From JBOFOR01 sp051654865 (GTDB lineage Bacteria; Bacillota; Clostridia; Peptostreptococcales; Peptostreptococcaceae), in the NCBI GenBank assembly GCA_051654865.1, contig JBOFYV010000053.1, positions 1-64,000 on the forward strand: 64,000 nt of DNA. Direction: 5' to 3'. A program made the translations under genes and the position numbers. Shown here in pieces: positions 1 through 7,913 of the stretch (positions are counted from its first letter, which is position 1; every line of letters begins with the position of its first letter). The notes beneath the pieces are model-generated. The model ran no database searches. It was given only the letters and a program-made list of their open reading frames with translations, and was not told the DNA's origin.

Positions 1-492
1 GTTATTGATGAAAAAAGCATATATGATTACAACGACGATGAATTATCTATATTTAGAAGAAGAAAAATAGGATTCATATTTCAGTTCTTTAATCTAATCC
101 CAGTATTAGATGTAGAAGAAAATATAGAGTTACCAGTTATATTAGACAATGAAAAACCAGATAAGAAATATTTAGATGAAATTATAAGCATCCTTAATCT
201 AAATGAAAGAAGAACTCATTTACCATCTGAACTGTCAGGAGGGCAACAGCAAAGAGTATCTATAGGGCGAGCTCTGATAAACAAGCCGAGTATAATATTA
301 GCAGATGAACCAACGGGTAATTTAGACTCTAAAAATACTAGAGATGTTATAGAACTATTAAAGCTTACTGCAAGAAAGTTTAATCAAACACTTATACTAA
401 TAACTCATGATACCAATATCGCAACTATGGCAGACCGTGTAATAACTATAGATGATGGTGAAATAGTAAATGATACAAAAATAGACAACTAA
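1..492 (+). CDS. ABC transporter ATP-binding protein (5' truncated)
   Basis: The reading frame is open from base 1 to a TAA at 490-492, so the start and the Walker A motif lie outside the window. The visible part has the Q-loop (FQFFNLIP), the signature LSGGQQQR, Walker B with catalytic Glu (IILADEPTGNLDS) and the H-loop (LITHD). The LDS after Walker B is typical of the LolD/MacB/BceA exporter and antimicrobial-peptide subfamily. It would energise the FtsX-type permease encoded 21 bp downstream and probably forms an operon with the two-component genes after it. Substrate is not readable; peptide-antibiotic sensing or resistance is an inference from the BceAB-RS-like gene order. Confidence 0.93.
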   Translation, partial: VIDEKSIYDYNDDELSIFRRRKIGFIFQFFNLIPVLDVEENIELPVILDNEKPDKKYLDEIISILNLNERRTHLPSELSGGQQQRVSIGRALINKPSIILADEPTGNLDSKNTRDVIELLKLTARKFNQTLILITHDTNIATMADRVITIDDGEIVNDTKIDN

Positions 493-513
493 AACATTAG
501 GAGGTGAATATCT

Positions 514-2940
514 TTGATTAAAAATTATAAGACACTAAGTAATAGATATATTAAACAAAATAAAAAGCGTACAGTACTAACACTTATAGGTATTATATTA
601 TCTTTAGCTCTTATTTCAACAATGGGTCTATTCATGAAAGGTACTGAAAAGTCTCAGATAGAACAAACTAAACAAAGTGATGGTACATCATTTCATATAA
701 TGTATAACACTTATAATGATGATATATTAAATAAAGTAAAAAATAATCCAAATATACTTCGCTACGGAGTTATGTCTAAAGGAGATGAAATCAAATATAA
801 TGATATAACTTTCCAAAAATATTATACAAATGAAGGTGCGAATGATATAGTGGGATATTCTATAAAAGAAGGTAATATGCCGACTAAAGAAAATGAAATA
901 TGTATAGATGAATGGTCAAAGGCACATATTGATTCGACTTTACAAATTGGAGATAAAATAACAATAGATAAAAAACAATATAAGATTGTAGGTTTTCTAA
1001 AAACACAAGAATTTATGCAACGCAATAAAACTAGTAGAGCAGTAACTTTTGATAATAGCCCTAAAAATGGTCAATTAATGGTAGAAATAAATCCAAAGGG
1101 TGACTTTGATCAAACACTAGAAACTCTAAAATCATTAAGTAACAAAGATAATATAGAAGAGAATTATTCTTTAATAAGATTACATCAGATGGATTCTAAT
1201 AAATCTATGGTAGTTCTTGTAGGAATCGTAATTTTTATTGTATTACTAGCAACAATCATAGTTATATACAACTCTTTCCAAATAAATGTAGCAGAAAGAA
1301 TGAAACAATTTGGATTACTTAGAAGCTTAGGAGCAACTAAAAAACAAATTAGAGCAATTGTATTTAGAGAAGCAACAATACTATTAATTATAGCTATACC
1401 TATAGGATTATTATTAAGTATAGGTGCAATATATGCGCTACAAATAGTATTAGATTTATTAATGAAGGAAAACTCTGTACTGTCAATTGTAAGTATAGAT
1501 ATAAAAACATTAATAGTAAGCTCTATAATAACTATAGTAGCAGTATATATATCAAGCTTTTTACCTGCTAAGTATGTAGGCAACATATCTCCGTTAGTTG
1601 CTGTTAGTAGTAGAGTAGCAATAAAAAAAGAATCTATTAAAAAAAGAAAAAATAAATTTTTAGCTAAAGTCCTTAATTTTAAAGCTTTAATGGCAATTAA
1701 AAACATAGGACGAAATCCAAAACGATGTACGGTAATGATATTATCAGTAGTAGTAAGTTCAACTTTATTTATAACATTTACTACATTAGTTCAAGATGCA
1801 CTTATGTTAAAAGGAACAAATTATGAATATCAAAATATCGATATAGAAATTGGAACCAATGCTGAATTTAACAATACTAAAGTAGATAAAAAGTTAATAA
1901 ATACTATAGGCAACTTAGACAATGTTGATAAAGTATATTTAAAATATCCAGTAGTTTGGGGTAGAACAGAAATTACAGAAGACAAAAAGATAAAAGATGT
2001 TGGTAATATATATGAAGTAGAAAACATCAATGGAAAGAATAAAGAATTAATATCTACTCAAGTCAATGTATATGACAAAGCAGCTTTAGATACAACTAAG
2101 AAATATGTAACTAGCGGTGAGATAAATATTGATCACATAAATTCGCAAAATGGTGTTATACTAGTATCTAATGGAAAAGCAAAGGATAATATTACTAAAA
2201 AAAGATATCAAGGTAAACTAACTAACTATAAAGTAAATGATGAAATAACTTTGACTGATGGTTCTGAAAAAGAATACAAGGTAAAAATAATGGCTATTGT
2301 AGAAAATAACATATTTGAAAGAGATATGCCGCACAGTACAATGAGTTTAATAACAACAGATACGGTTAGAAAAAATCTTACTAATAAAGATGTTGAAGTA
2401 GATAGTATAGGAATAGACTTAAAAGACTCAGAATTACATCTAAAAACATATGAAAAAATATACAAGATGACAGAAGAAAATCAAGACTATAGTGTAGTAG
2501 ACTGGGTAGATGTTAACGCTATGGAGAAAAGTGGTACTCTATTGATACAAGTGTTAGTATATGGATTTATATTTGTGATTACACTAATAAGTAGTATAAA
2601 TATTATAAATACTATTACAATGAATATAACACTAAGAAGACAAGAGCTATCAGTACTTAAGTCTATAGGAATGTCTCAAAAAGACTTAAAGAAAATGATT
2701 ATGTATGAAGGATTATTCTATGGCTTAGTTGGAGGAGTTATAGGTTCTATAGCAGGATGTGGATTTACTTATATTATATATGATGTATTAGCAGATATAG
2801 TAGGTCTTGCTTGGAAATTACCATTAAAGCTATGTGTAATTACTATATTAGTATCAATAGTAATAAGCTTCTTATCAACGCTACTACCAATGAAAAAAAT
2901 TGAAAAAGATAATGTAATAGAAGCTATAAGAGAAGGTTAA
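514..2940 (+). CDS. FtsX-family ABC transporter permease
   Basis: This 808-residue membrane protein has two FtsX modules. Each has an N-terminal membrane helix (near residues 20-45 and 400-425), a large extracytoplasmic domain, and three C-terminal helices (about 230-365 and 685-800). The internal sequences MKQFGLLRSLGATKKQIRA and LSVLKSIGMSQKDLKKM are the coupling-helix signatures of the family. The TTG start at 514 follows AGGAGGTGAATATC. It pairs with the upstream ATPase and precedes a response regulator and sensor kinase, an arrangement known from lantibiotic and bacitracin detoxification modules. The double-FtsX form resembles large permeases of Firmicutes; exact substrate unknown. Confidence 0.92.
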   Translation: MIKNYKTLSNRYIKQNKKRTVLTLIGIILSLALISTMGLFMKGTEKSQIEQTKQSDGTSFHIMYNTYNDDILNKVKNNPNILRYGVMSKGDEIKYNDITFQKYYTNEGANDIVGYSIKEGNMPTKENEICIDEWSKAHIDSTLQIGDKITIDKKQYKIVGFLKTQEFMQRNKTSRAVTFDNSPKNGQLMVEINPKGDFDQTLETLKSLSNKDNIEENYSLIRLHQMDSNKSMVVLVGIVIFIVLLATIIVIYNSFQINVAERMKQFGLLRSLGATKKQIRAIVFREATILLIIAIPIGLLLSIGAIYALQIVLDLLMKENSVLSIVSIDIKTLIVSSIITIVAVYISSFLPAKYVGNISPLVAVSSRVAIKKESIKKRKNKFLAKVLNFKALMAIKNIGRNPKRCTVMILSVVVSSTLFITFTTLVQDALMLKGTNYEYQNIDIEIGTNAEFNNTKVDKKLINTIGNLDNVDKVYLKYPVVWGRTEITEDKKIKDVGNIYEVENINGKNKELISTQVNVYDKAALDTTKKYVTSGEINIDHINSQNGVILVSNGKAKDNITKKRYQGKLTNYKVNDEITLTDGSEKEYKVKIMAIVENNIFERDMPHSTMSLITTDTVRKNLTNKDVEVDSIGIDLKDSELHLKTYEKIYKMTEENQDYSVVDWVDVNAMEKSGTLLIQVLVYGFIFVITLISSINIINTITMNITLRRQELSVLKSIGMSQKDLKKMIMYEGLFYGLVGGVIGSIAGCGFTYIIYDVLADIVGLAWKLPLKLCVITILVSIVISFLSTLLPMKKIEKDNVIEAIREG

Positions 2941-2957
2941 TAACAAAGGAGGATTTC

Positions 2958-3650
2958 ATGGACCAAATATTATTTGTAGAAGATGATGTTGCATTAGGTT
3001 ATGCCTTAGAATTTTCTTTAACAGATGAGGGATACCATATAACAAGGGCGTGCAGTATTAATGAAGCAGAAGAGCACTTTAATAATAAATCCTTTGATTT
3101 AATACTACTAGATGTAAATCTACCAGATGGAAATGGATATGATTTTTGTAAATATGTTAGAGAAACATCCAGTGTACCAATTATATTTCTAACGGCACTA
3201 GACGATGAAGTAAATATTGTTTTAGGTCTAGAATTAGGTGCTAATGATTATTTAACAAAACCATTTGGAGTAAGAGAACTACTAGCTAGAATTAAAGTTC
3301 AATTGCGTTCAAATAATTCAAAAGAACTAAAGAATATTCTAACAAGTGGTGATGTAATGGTAAATCTATCTACAACTAACGTATGTAAGAATAGCGAACC
3401 TATAAATCTAACAGCATTAGAATACAAATTATTAGTATTATTTATGAAAAATCCTCTGCATAACTTAAAAAGAGATGATATTCTCAGTAGTATAACAAGT
3501 AGTGAAGAAATATATTTTGATGAAAATACATTATCTGTTTATATAAAAAGGCTAAGAGAAAAAATAGAAGATGATCCTAAAAATCCAAAATACATTACCA
3601 CAAAACGTGGATTAGGCTATAAATGGGATATTAAAGTAAGGAGTGAGTAA
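2958..3650 (+). CDS. OmpR/PhoB-family response regulator
   Basis: The receiver domain occupies residues 1-115, with the acidic pocket E9-D11, phospho-acceptor D52 (LLDVNLPDG), switch residue T79 and conserved K101 (LTKPFG). A winged-helix DNA-binding domain follows at about 130-228, with LTALEYKLL and the recognition end VYIKRLREKI...TKRGLGY. The gene starts 18 bp after the ABC permease with AGGAGG and ends 2 bp before the kinase, so the three are probably co-transcribed. By analogy with BceRS-type systems it should activate the adjacent ABC genes in response to the kinase; that partnership is inferred from gene order. Confidence 0.95.
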   Translation: MDQILFVEDDVALGYALEFSLTDEGYHITRACSINEAEEHFNNKSFDLILLDVNLPDGNGYDFCKYVRETSSVPIIFLTALDDEVNIVLGLELGANDYLTKPFGVRELLARIKVQLRSNNSKELKNILTSGDVMVNLSTTNVCKNSEPINLTALEYKLLVLFMKNPLHNLKRDDILSSITSSEEIYFDENTLSVYIKRLREKIEDDPKNPKYITTKRGLGYKWDIKVRSE

Positions 3651-3652
3651 TA

Positions 3653-4873
3653 TTGAATAAAATATTTATCAATGAAGAAGCTAAAAGAAGTACTATAATG
3701 CTAACATTGCTCCTTACTATTTTTATGGTGCTACAAGTATGGATGTATAATAGTTATATACAAAAACAAAAACAAGACTATATAGATATAGTTGGCAGTA
3801 TTATATCTAAAACTATAACTCTTAATCCTGAACTAGAAAAAGAATTAATACCACTTGTAACTAATGACATAAGTGCTATAGAAAAGGAACAGGCTAATGC
3901 TATACTAAATGAATATGGGATAAGCAATACATTAAATATTAGTCTATTTCCAAATTTGACTAATAATGTTGGTATGATAATATTAAGTGTTATATTATGC
4001 TTTATATTAATTATATTAAATTATGTACAGTATAATAAATTTTTCAATAAGATAAGGAACTTAACACTAGCAGCAAGTAAAATAATAGATGAGGATTATA
4101 CTTACCTTATAAACGAAGATAAGGAAGGGGATTTTTCTAAATTAGCAGTGGAGTTTTCTAATATAAGAAGAATAATAAAAAATAATATTAGCAACACTCA
4201 AAAAGAAAAACAATACTTAGTAGAGTTACTACAGAATATATCACATCAACTAAAAACAAAACTAGCTACTATGATTTTATACAATGATATACTCTTAAAT
4301 AGAAATATATCAGATGAACAAAGAATCAAATTTTTAAAGGATAATAGTATGCAACTTGATAATATGAATGTAATGATTCATAGTATACTTAAACTAGCAA
4401 AACTTGACGCAAATACTATAGAGTTTAATAAAAAAGAAGATAGTTTAAATAGAACTATAAGAGAAGTAGCTCATAGTTTTGAAGAAATGGCAAAAAGCAA
4501 AAATGTGATATTGAAATTAAGTGATTATGATGATGTTTCTTTAAAGCAGGATAAGTTTTGGCTAAAGGAAGGAATTAATAATATTATCAAAAACTGCATA
4601 GAGCATACACCAGAAGGAGGATATGTAGAAATCAATATAGAAAACAATCCAGCATTCAAAAGAATAATAATAGAGGATACAGGTTCAGGTATAGACCAAA
4701 GTGAAATACCGTTGATATTTAATAGATTTTATAAAAGTAAGAACAATAATAAAAAAGATTCTGTAGGAATAGGATTAGCTATATCTAAAGCAATTATAGA
4801 ATCTCATAATGGATATATAGATGTGATTAGTAAGAAGGGAATAGGAACTAAGTTTATTATAACATTTATATAA
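3653..4873 (+). CDS. Sensor histidine kinase of the ABC-transporter module
   Basis: The TTG start follows GGAGTGAG. Two membrane helices (about 14-32 and 107-126) bracket a 75-residue extracytoplasmic loop. Then come a HAMP-like linker, a dimerisation/phosphoacceptor domain with H198 and a HATPase domain with N box (NIIKNCIEHT), G1 (EDTGSGID), F box (FNRFYK) and G2 (GIGLAIS). The H-box reads SHQLKTKLATM, so the proline usual after the Thr is replaced by K203. The extracellular sensor is longer than in the intramembrane-sensing BceS kinases. Transcription ends at the hairpin at 4892. Confidence 0.94.
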   Translation: MNKIFINEEAKRSTIMLTLLLTIFMVLQVWMYNSYIQKQKQDYIDIVGSIISKTITLNPELEKELIPLVTNDISAIEKEQANAILNEYGISNTLNISLFPNLTNNVGMIILSVILCFILIILNYVQYNKFFNKIRNLTLAASKIIDEDYTYLINEDKEGDFSKLAVEFSNIRRIIKNNISNTQKEKQYLVELLQNISHQLKTKLATMILYNDILLNRNISDEQRIKFLKDNSMQLDNMNVMIHSILKLAKLDANTIEFNKKEDSLNRTIREVAHSFEEMAKSKNVILKLSDYDDVSLKQDKFWLKEGINNIIKNCIEHTPEGGYVEINIENNPAFKRIIIEDTGSGIDQSEIPLIFNRFYKSKNNNKKDSVGIGLAISKAIIESHNGYIDVISKKGIGTKFIITFI

Positions 4874-4891
4874 AATAAAAAAATTAACATA

Positions 4892-4919
4892 GTCAAGAGT
4901 TCATTCTCTTGACTTTTTT
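4892..4919 (+). terminator. Rho-independent terminator after the sensor kinase
   Basis: Perfect 8-bp stem GTCAAGAG/CTCTTGAC with a 6-base loop, followed by TTTTTT. Read on the minus strand the same hairpin is followed, after a few bases, by another T-rich run, so it may also stop transcripts leaving the guanine deaminase gene. Confidence 0.85.
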
Positions 4920-4929
4920 GAAAAGTTAA

Positions 4930-4998
4930 CCCTGTAGCCAGACTATTTACGGTAGCCAGGTAGAGACATTTAGACCATATTTCTAAATATATACAGGT
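4930..4998 (-). ncRNA. Purine riboswitch aptamer, orphan copy (3' of guanine deaminase)
   Basis: On the minus strand the aptamer has P1 (CCTGTA/TACAGG) and P2 with loop AATATGG (TTTAGA/TCTAAA). J2/3 reads TGTCTCTACC, the P3 loop is CCGTAAA, and J3/1 is GGC followed by TAC. The conserved core bases and the C at the ligand-contact position (position 74 in xpt numbering) place it in the guanine-type class rather than the adenine class. P3 carries one U-U mismatch. It lies just downstream of the guanine deaminase stop and has no minus-strand gene after it. It is nearly identical to the copy at 6307. Confidence 0.85.
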
Positions 4999-5016
4999 TT
5001 ACAATAATATTATTAT

Positions 5017-6267
5017 TTAGATTAAAGTACCATTTACATATCTGTGATAAATATGTCTATCATCACCAACATAAATAAAACGTTCTAATCTTTCTAGTAA
5101 AGAATAATTATCAAAATTCAAATCACTATCATCAACTACTAAAGCATCAAAATCATAACCTTCTTCAAAGCTACCTACTTTTCCAAAGAAAGAGCCTCCT
5201 CCTTTAGTCGCTATATAAAAAGCTTCGCTTAAACTTAAAAAATCATATTCTTTGTTTTGTGCCCATATAATTTTTGAAAATTCAATAGCATTTACTATAG
5301 TTTTAAATATAGAAAAACAATGGCCGCCACTTACATCACTACCAAAAGCTATCTTAACATTATTATTTAATAATTTTCTAAGTGGCATTATTCCACTAGC
5401 TAAGTTGGCATTAGAAGCAGGGCAGTGAACAGCGTATACATTTTTCTTACTCATGATATCTATTTCTTCATCGGTTAGATGAATACAGTGAGCCATTAGC
5501 GTCTTAGTATCTCCAAATAAATTATATTTATCATATACATCAGCATAATGCTCGGAATCTGGGTGAAGCTCTCTTACCCAACTTACTTCACCTATATTTT
5601 CAGATAAATGAGATTGCACAGGTAAATTATATTCAATAGCCATATTTCCAAGAGCTTTTAGTAAAGCTTCACTACAAGTAGGTACAAATCTAGGCGTAAT
5701 TATGGGTTTTACTAGATGAGATTTACTTTGATATTCTTTTATAATTTCTAGAGTATCATTAATTGAATCATCGGTACTCTCGCATAACGTATCACAAGAG
5801 TTTCTATCCATATTGACCTTACCAACATAAGCACCAATACCGGATTTTTCAAATAAATCCATTAGTTTTTTAGTGGAATCTTTATGAATAGTAGCAAAAG
5901 TAGCAACTCTCGTAGTACCATTTTTGTATATTTCGTGTACGAAGCGAGAATACATTTTTTCACCATATTCTACATTTTTGTATTTTGATTCTTCGGGAAA
6001 TGTATAGTCATTTAGCCAAGGAAGTAGTTCTTTATCCATAGCAATTCCTATATTCCTAAACTGAGGGGCATGACAATGTAAATCATTCATCCCAGGTATT
6101 ATGAGTTTATCGCCGTAATCAATAAATTCATAATCTTGGTATTCATCAGGGAGTTGCTCATAAATATTAAATATTTTATTATCATTTAAAACTATATATC
6201 CATTTTCTATAATTTCAAACTTATAGCTTGATGGAGTAAAGATTATATTACCTTTTAAAACTTTCAT
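5017..6267 (-). CDS. guaD: Guanine deaminase
   Basis: Amidohydrolase-superfamily enzyme of 416 residues, predicted to convert guanine to xanthine and ammonia. Zinc-site motifs are visible: H64 and H66 in PGMNDLHCHAPQFRN, then SHLSEN, MAHCIHL and the terminal Asp in AFGSDVSGGH. The motif RFVPTCS is typical of guanine deaminases (GuaD/SsnA branch). ATG is preceded by GCGAGGTG. The gene lies in a minus-strand purine cluster with two nucleobase permeases and feeds xanthine into the microcompartment pathway encoded divergently at 10.5 kb. A purine riboswitch in its leader (6307-6375) probably controls translation. Confidence 0.92.
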   Translation of the reverse strand: MKVLKGNIIFTPSSYKFEIIENGYIVLNDNKIFNIYEQLPDEYQDYEFIDYGDKLIIPGMNDLHCHAPQFRNIGIAMDKELLPWLNDYTFPEESKYKNVEYGEKMYSRFVHEIYKNGTTRVATFATIHKDSTKKLMDLFEKSGIGAYVGKVNMDRNSCDTLCESTDDSINDTLEIIKEYQSKSHLVKPIITPRFVPTCSEALLKALGNMAIEYNLPVQSHLSENIGEVSWVRELHPDSEHYADVYDKYNLFGDTKTLMAHCIHLTDEEIDIMSKKNVYAVHCPASNANLASGIMPLRKLLNNNVKIAFGSDVSGGHCFSIFKTIVNAIEFSKIIWAQNKEYDFLSLSEAFYIATKGGGSFFGKVGSFEEGYDFDALVVDDSDLNFDNYSLLERLERFIYVGDDRHIYHRYVNGTLI

Positions 6268-6269
6268 AA

Positions 6270-6375
6270 AACACCTCGCTAAATATTTTTTTCAGGTATT
6301 CAAAATACCTGTAGCTTGACTATTTACGGTAGTCACGTAGAAACATTTAGACCATATTTCTAAATATATACAGGT
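6270..6375 (-). ncRNA. Purine riboswitch with RBS-sequestering platform, leader of guaD
   Basis: The aptamer (6375 to 6307, minus strand) has P1 CCTGTA/TACAGG, P2 TTTAGA/TCTAAA with loop AATATGG, J2/3 TGTTTCTAC, a perfect P3 TGACTA/TAGTCA with loop CCGTAAA, and C before UAC in J3/1 (guanine-type). Just after it, CAGGTATT (6311-6304) can pair with AATACCTG (6300-6293). The first arm shares CAGG with the P1 3' strand. The released second arm can instead pair AATACCT with AGGTGTT (6276-6270), covering the Shine-Dalgarno. This predicts an OFF switch: ligand stabilises P1 and the ribosome site is hidden. The aptamer is clear; the mechanism is inferred from pairing. Confidence 0.85.
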
Positions 6376-6390
6376 GTATCTTAAATTATA

Positions 6391-7695
6391 TTATAAGAAT
6401 ATAAACTTACATATAAATAGTATGCTTATCACTATCAAAGACATATTAACTTTTTCTTTTTGACCAGTTGCTAATTTTAATATAGTGTAAGATATCATAC
6501 CAAACATAATACCATTAGCTATACTATATGAAAGTGGCATCATTACAAATGTTAAAAAAGCTGGAATTGCATCTGTTGGATCACTGAAATTTAACTGAAG
6601 TACAGAACTTGCCATTAAAACACCTACTAATATTAATATAGGACCTGTAGCTTGTGCTGGAATTGATGTAAATATTGGTGCAAAAAATAATGCAGCTAAG
6701 AATAAAAATGCAGTAGTTGTAGAAGTAAGTCCAGTTCTACCCCCCTGTGCTATACCTGCTGAACTTTCAACATATGATGAAACCGTAGACACACCTATAA
6801 GAGCACCAGCTGTAGTACCTATAGCATCAGCTAGTAATGCTTGCTTAGCTCTTGGTAAAGTACCGTCTTCATTTAATAAGTTGCCTTTAGAAGCAACACC
6901 TACTAAACATCCAACAGTATCAAATAAGTTAACAAATAAGAATGTAAATACTACTACTACCATATCAAAGCTAAATATCTCAGATGGAGTAACTGAAAGT
7001 GCTTTTAAAAATACTGGCTCTATTGATGGTATTGTAGATACTATAGATTTTGGTATAGCAACAAGCCCACAAACCATACCAATCGCGGATGTTATTAGTA
7101 TAGCTAATAAGAAAGCACCTTTTACATTTTTAGCCATAAGTATAGATGCTATTATAAGACCAGCTACAGTTAAAAGTACTAGAGGATCAGTCATACTTCC
7201 AAGTTCAACAGCAGCACCACCTACTTTTACAAGTCCAGTATTTATCATACCTATAAATGCAATGAATAGTCCTATACCAGCTGTAACAGCATGCTTTAAA
7301 AGAGGAGGTATACAGTTTATAATTTCTTCTCGAACATTAGTAAGAGTAAGCAATATAAAAATTATCCCTTCAATAAACACTGCACATAATGCAAATTGCC
7401 ATGTATGTCCCATAGCTAAAACAACTGTATAAGCAAAGAATGCATTAAGTCCCATACCTGGAGCACAGGCAATAGGGTAGTTAGACAACAACCCCATAAC
7501 TAAACTACCAACAAATGCTGCTAATGCAGTAGCAACAAATACAGCACCTTTATCCATCCCTATTTCGCCCATAATGTTAGCGTTTACAACGAGTATGTAT
7601 GCCATTGTCATAAATGTAGTGATACCAGCTAAGATTTCTGTTTTAACAGTAGTCTTATTCTCTTTGAGTTTAAATGTTTTTTCTAAAAACTCCAT
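6391..7695 (-). CDS. AzgA/PbuG-type adenine-guanine-hypoxanthine permease
   Basis: NCS2-superfamily transporter of 434 residues with about 12-14 membrane helices. The N-terminus has the family pattern TEILAGITTFMTMAYILVVN and the middle has LFDTVGCLVGVASK and TVSSYVESSAGIAQGGRTG, which are AzgA/PbuG hallmarks. It would import adenine, guanine or hypoxanthine by proton symport. The leader has a strong AGGGGGAAC ribosome site. It sits upstream of guaD in the same direction, with the guaD riboswitch between them, so guaD may be expressed both by read-through and from its own leader. Confidence 0.92.
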   Translation of the reverse strand: MEFLEKTFKLKENKTTVKTEILAGITTFMTMAYILVVNANIMGEIGMDKGAVFVATALAAFVGSLVMGLLSNYPIACAPGMGLNAFFAYTVVLAMGHTWQFALCAVFIEGIIFILLTLTNVREEIINCIPPLLKHAVTAGIGLFIAFIGMINTGLVKVGGAAVELGSMTDPLVLLTVAGLIIASILMAKNVKGAFLLAILITSAIGMVCGLVAIPKSIVSTIPSIEPVFLKALSVTPSEIFSFDMVVVVFTFLFVNLFDTVGCLVGVASKGNLLNEDGTLPRAKQALLADAIGTTAGALIGVSTVSSYVESSAGIAQGGRTGLTSTTTAFLFLAALFFAPIFTSIPAQATGPILILVGVLMASSVLQLNFSDPTDAIPAFLTFVMMPLSYSIANGIMFGMISYTILKLATGQKEKVNMSLIVISILFICKFIFL

Positions 7696-7913
7696 TTTGT
7701 AAGTTCCCCCTAATAATATATTTATAAATTTAAACTTAGCTATATTATACTTGTAAAAGTTTAAATTTAAGTAAAATTAGAAGATTAATTAAATTGATTT
7801 ATATACTTAGCATTTACTTACATTTAATATTAAATTGTGAAATGTCAAGTTTAAATCTATAGTCAGAAAGCTTGTTTTATAATTTTTATGCTTGAAATAG
7901 TTAGTTTATAACA

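Noticed and set aside
1185..1706. 173-codon open frame on the minus strand inside the ABC permease gene
   Set aside because: It is antisense to a well-conserved FtsX permease, has no ribosome site, and its hydrophobic composition mirrors the membrane helices on the other strand.
6881..7432. 183-codon plus-strand open frame inside the AzgA-type permease gene
   Set aside because: Antisense to a conserved permease, low-complexity Thr/Ile/Pro product, no ribosome site.
7820..7848. Promoter for the AzgA-type permease with TTGACA at 7848-7843 on the minus strand
   Set aside because: The -35 is perfect, but no acceptable -10 occurs at 16-18 bp, so I did not list it as a feature.
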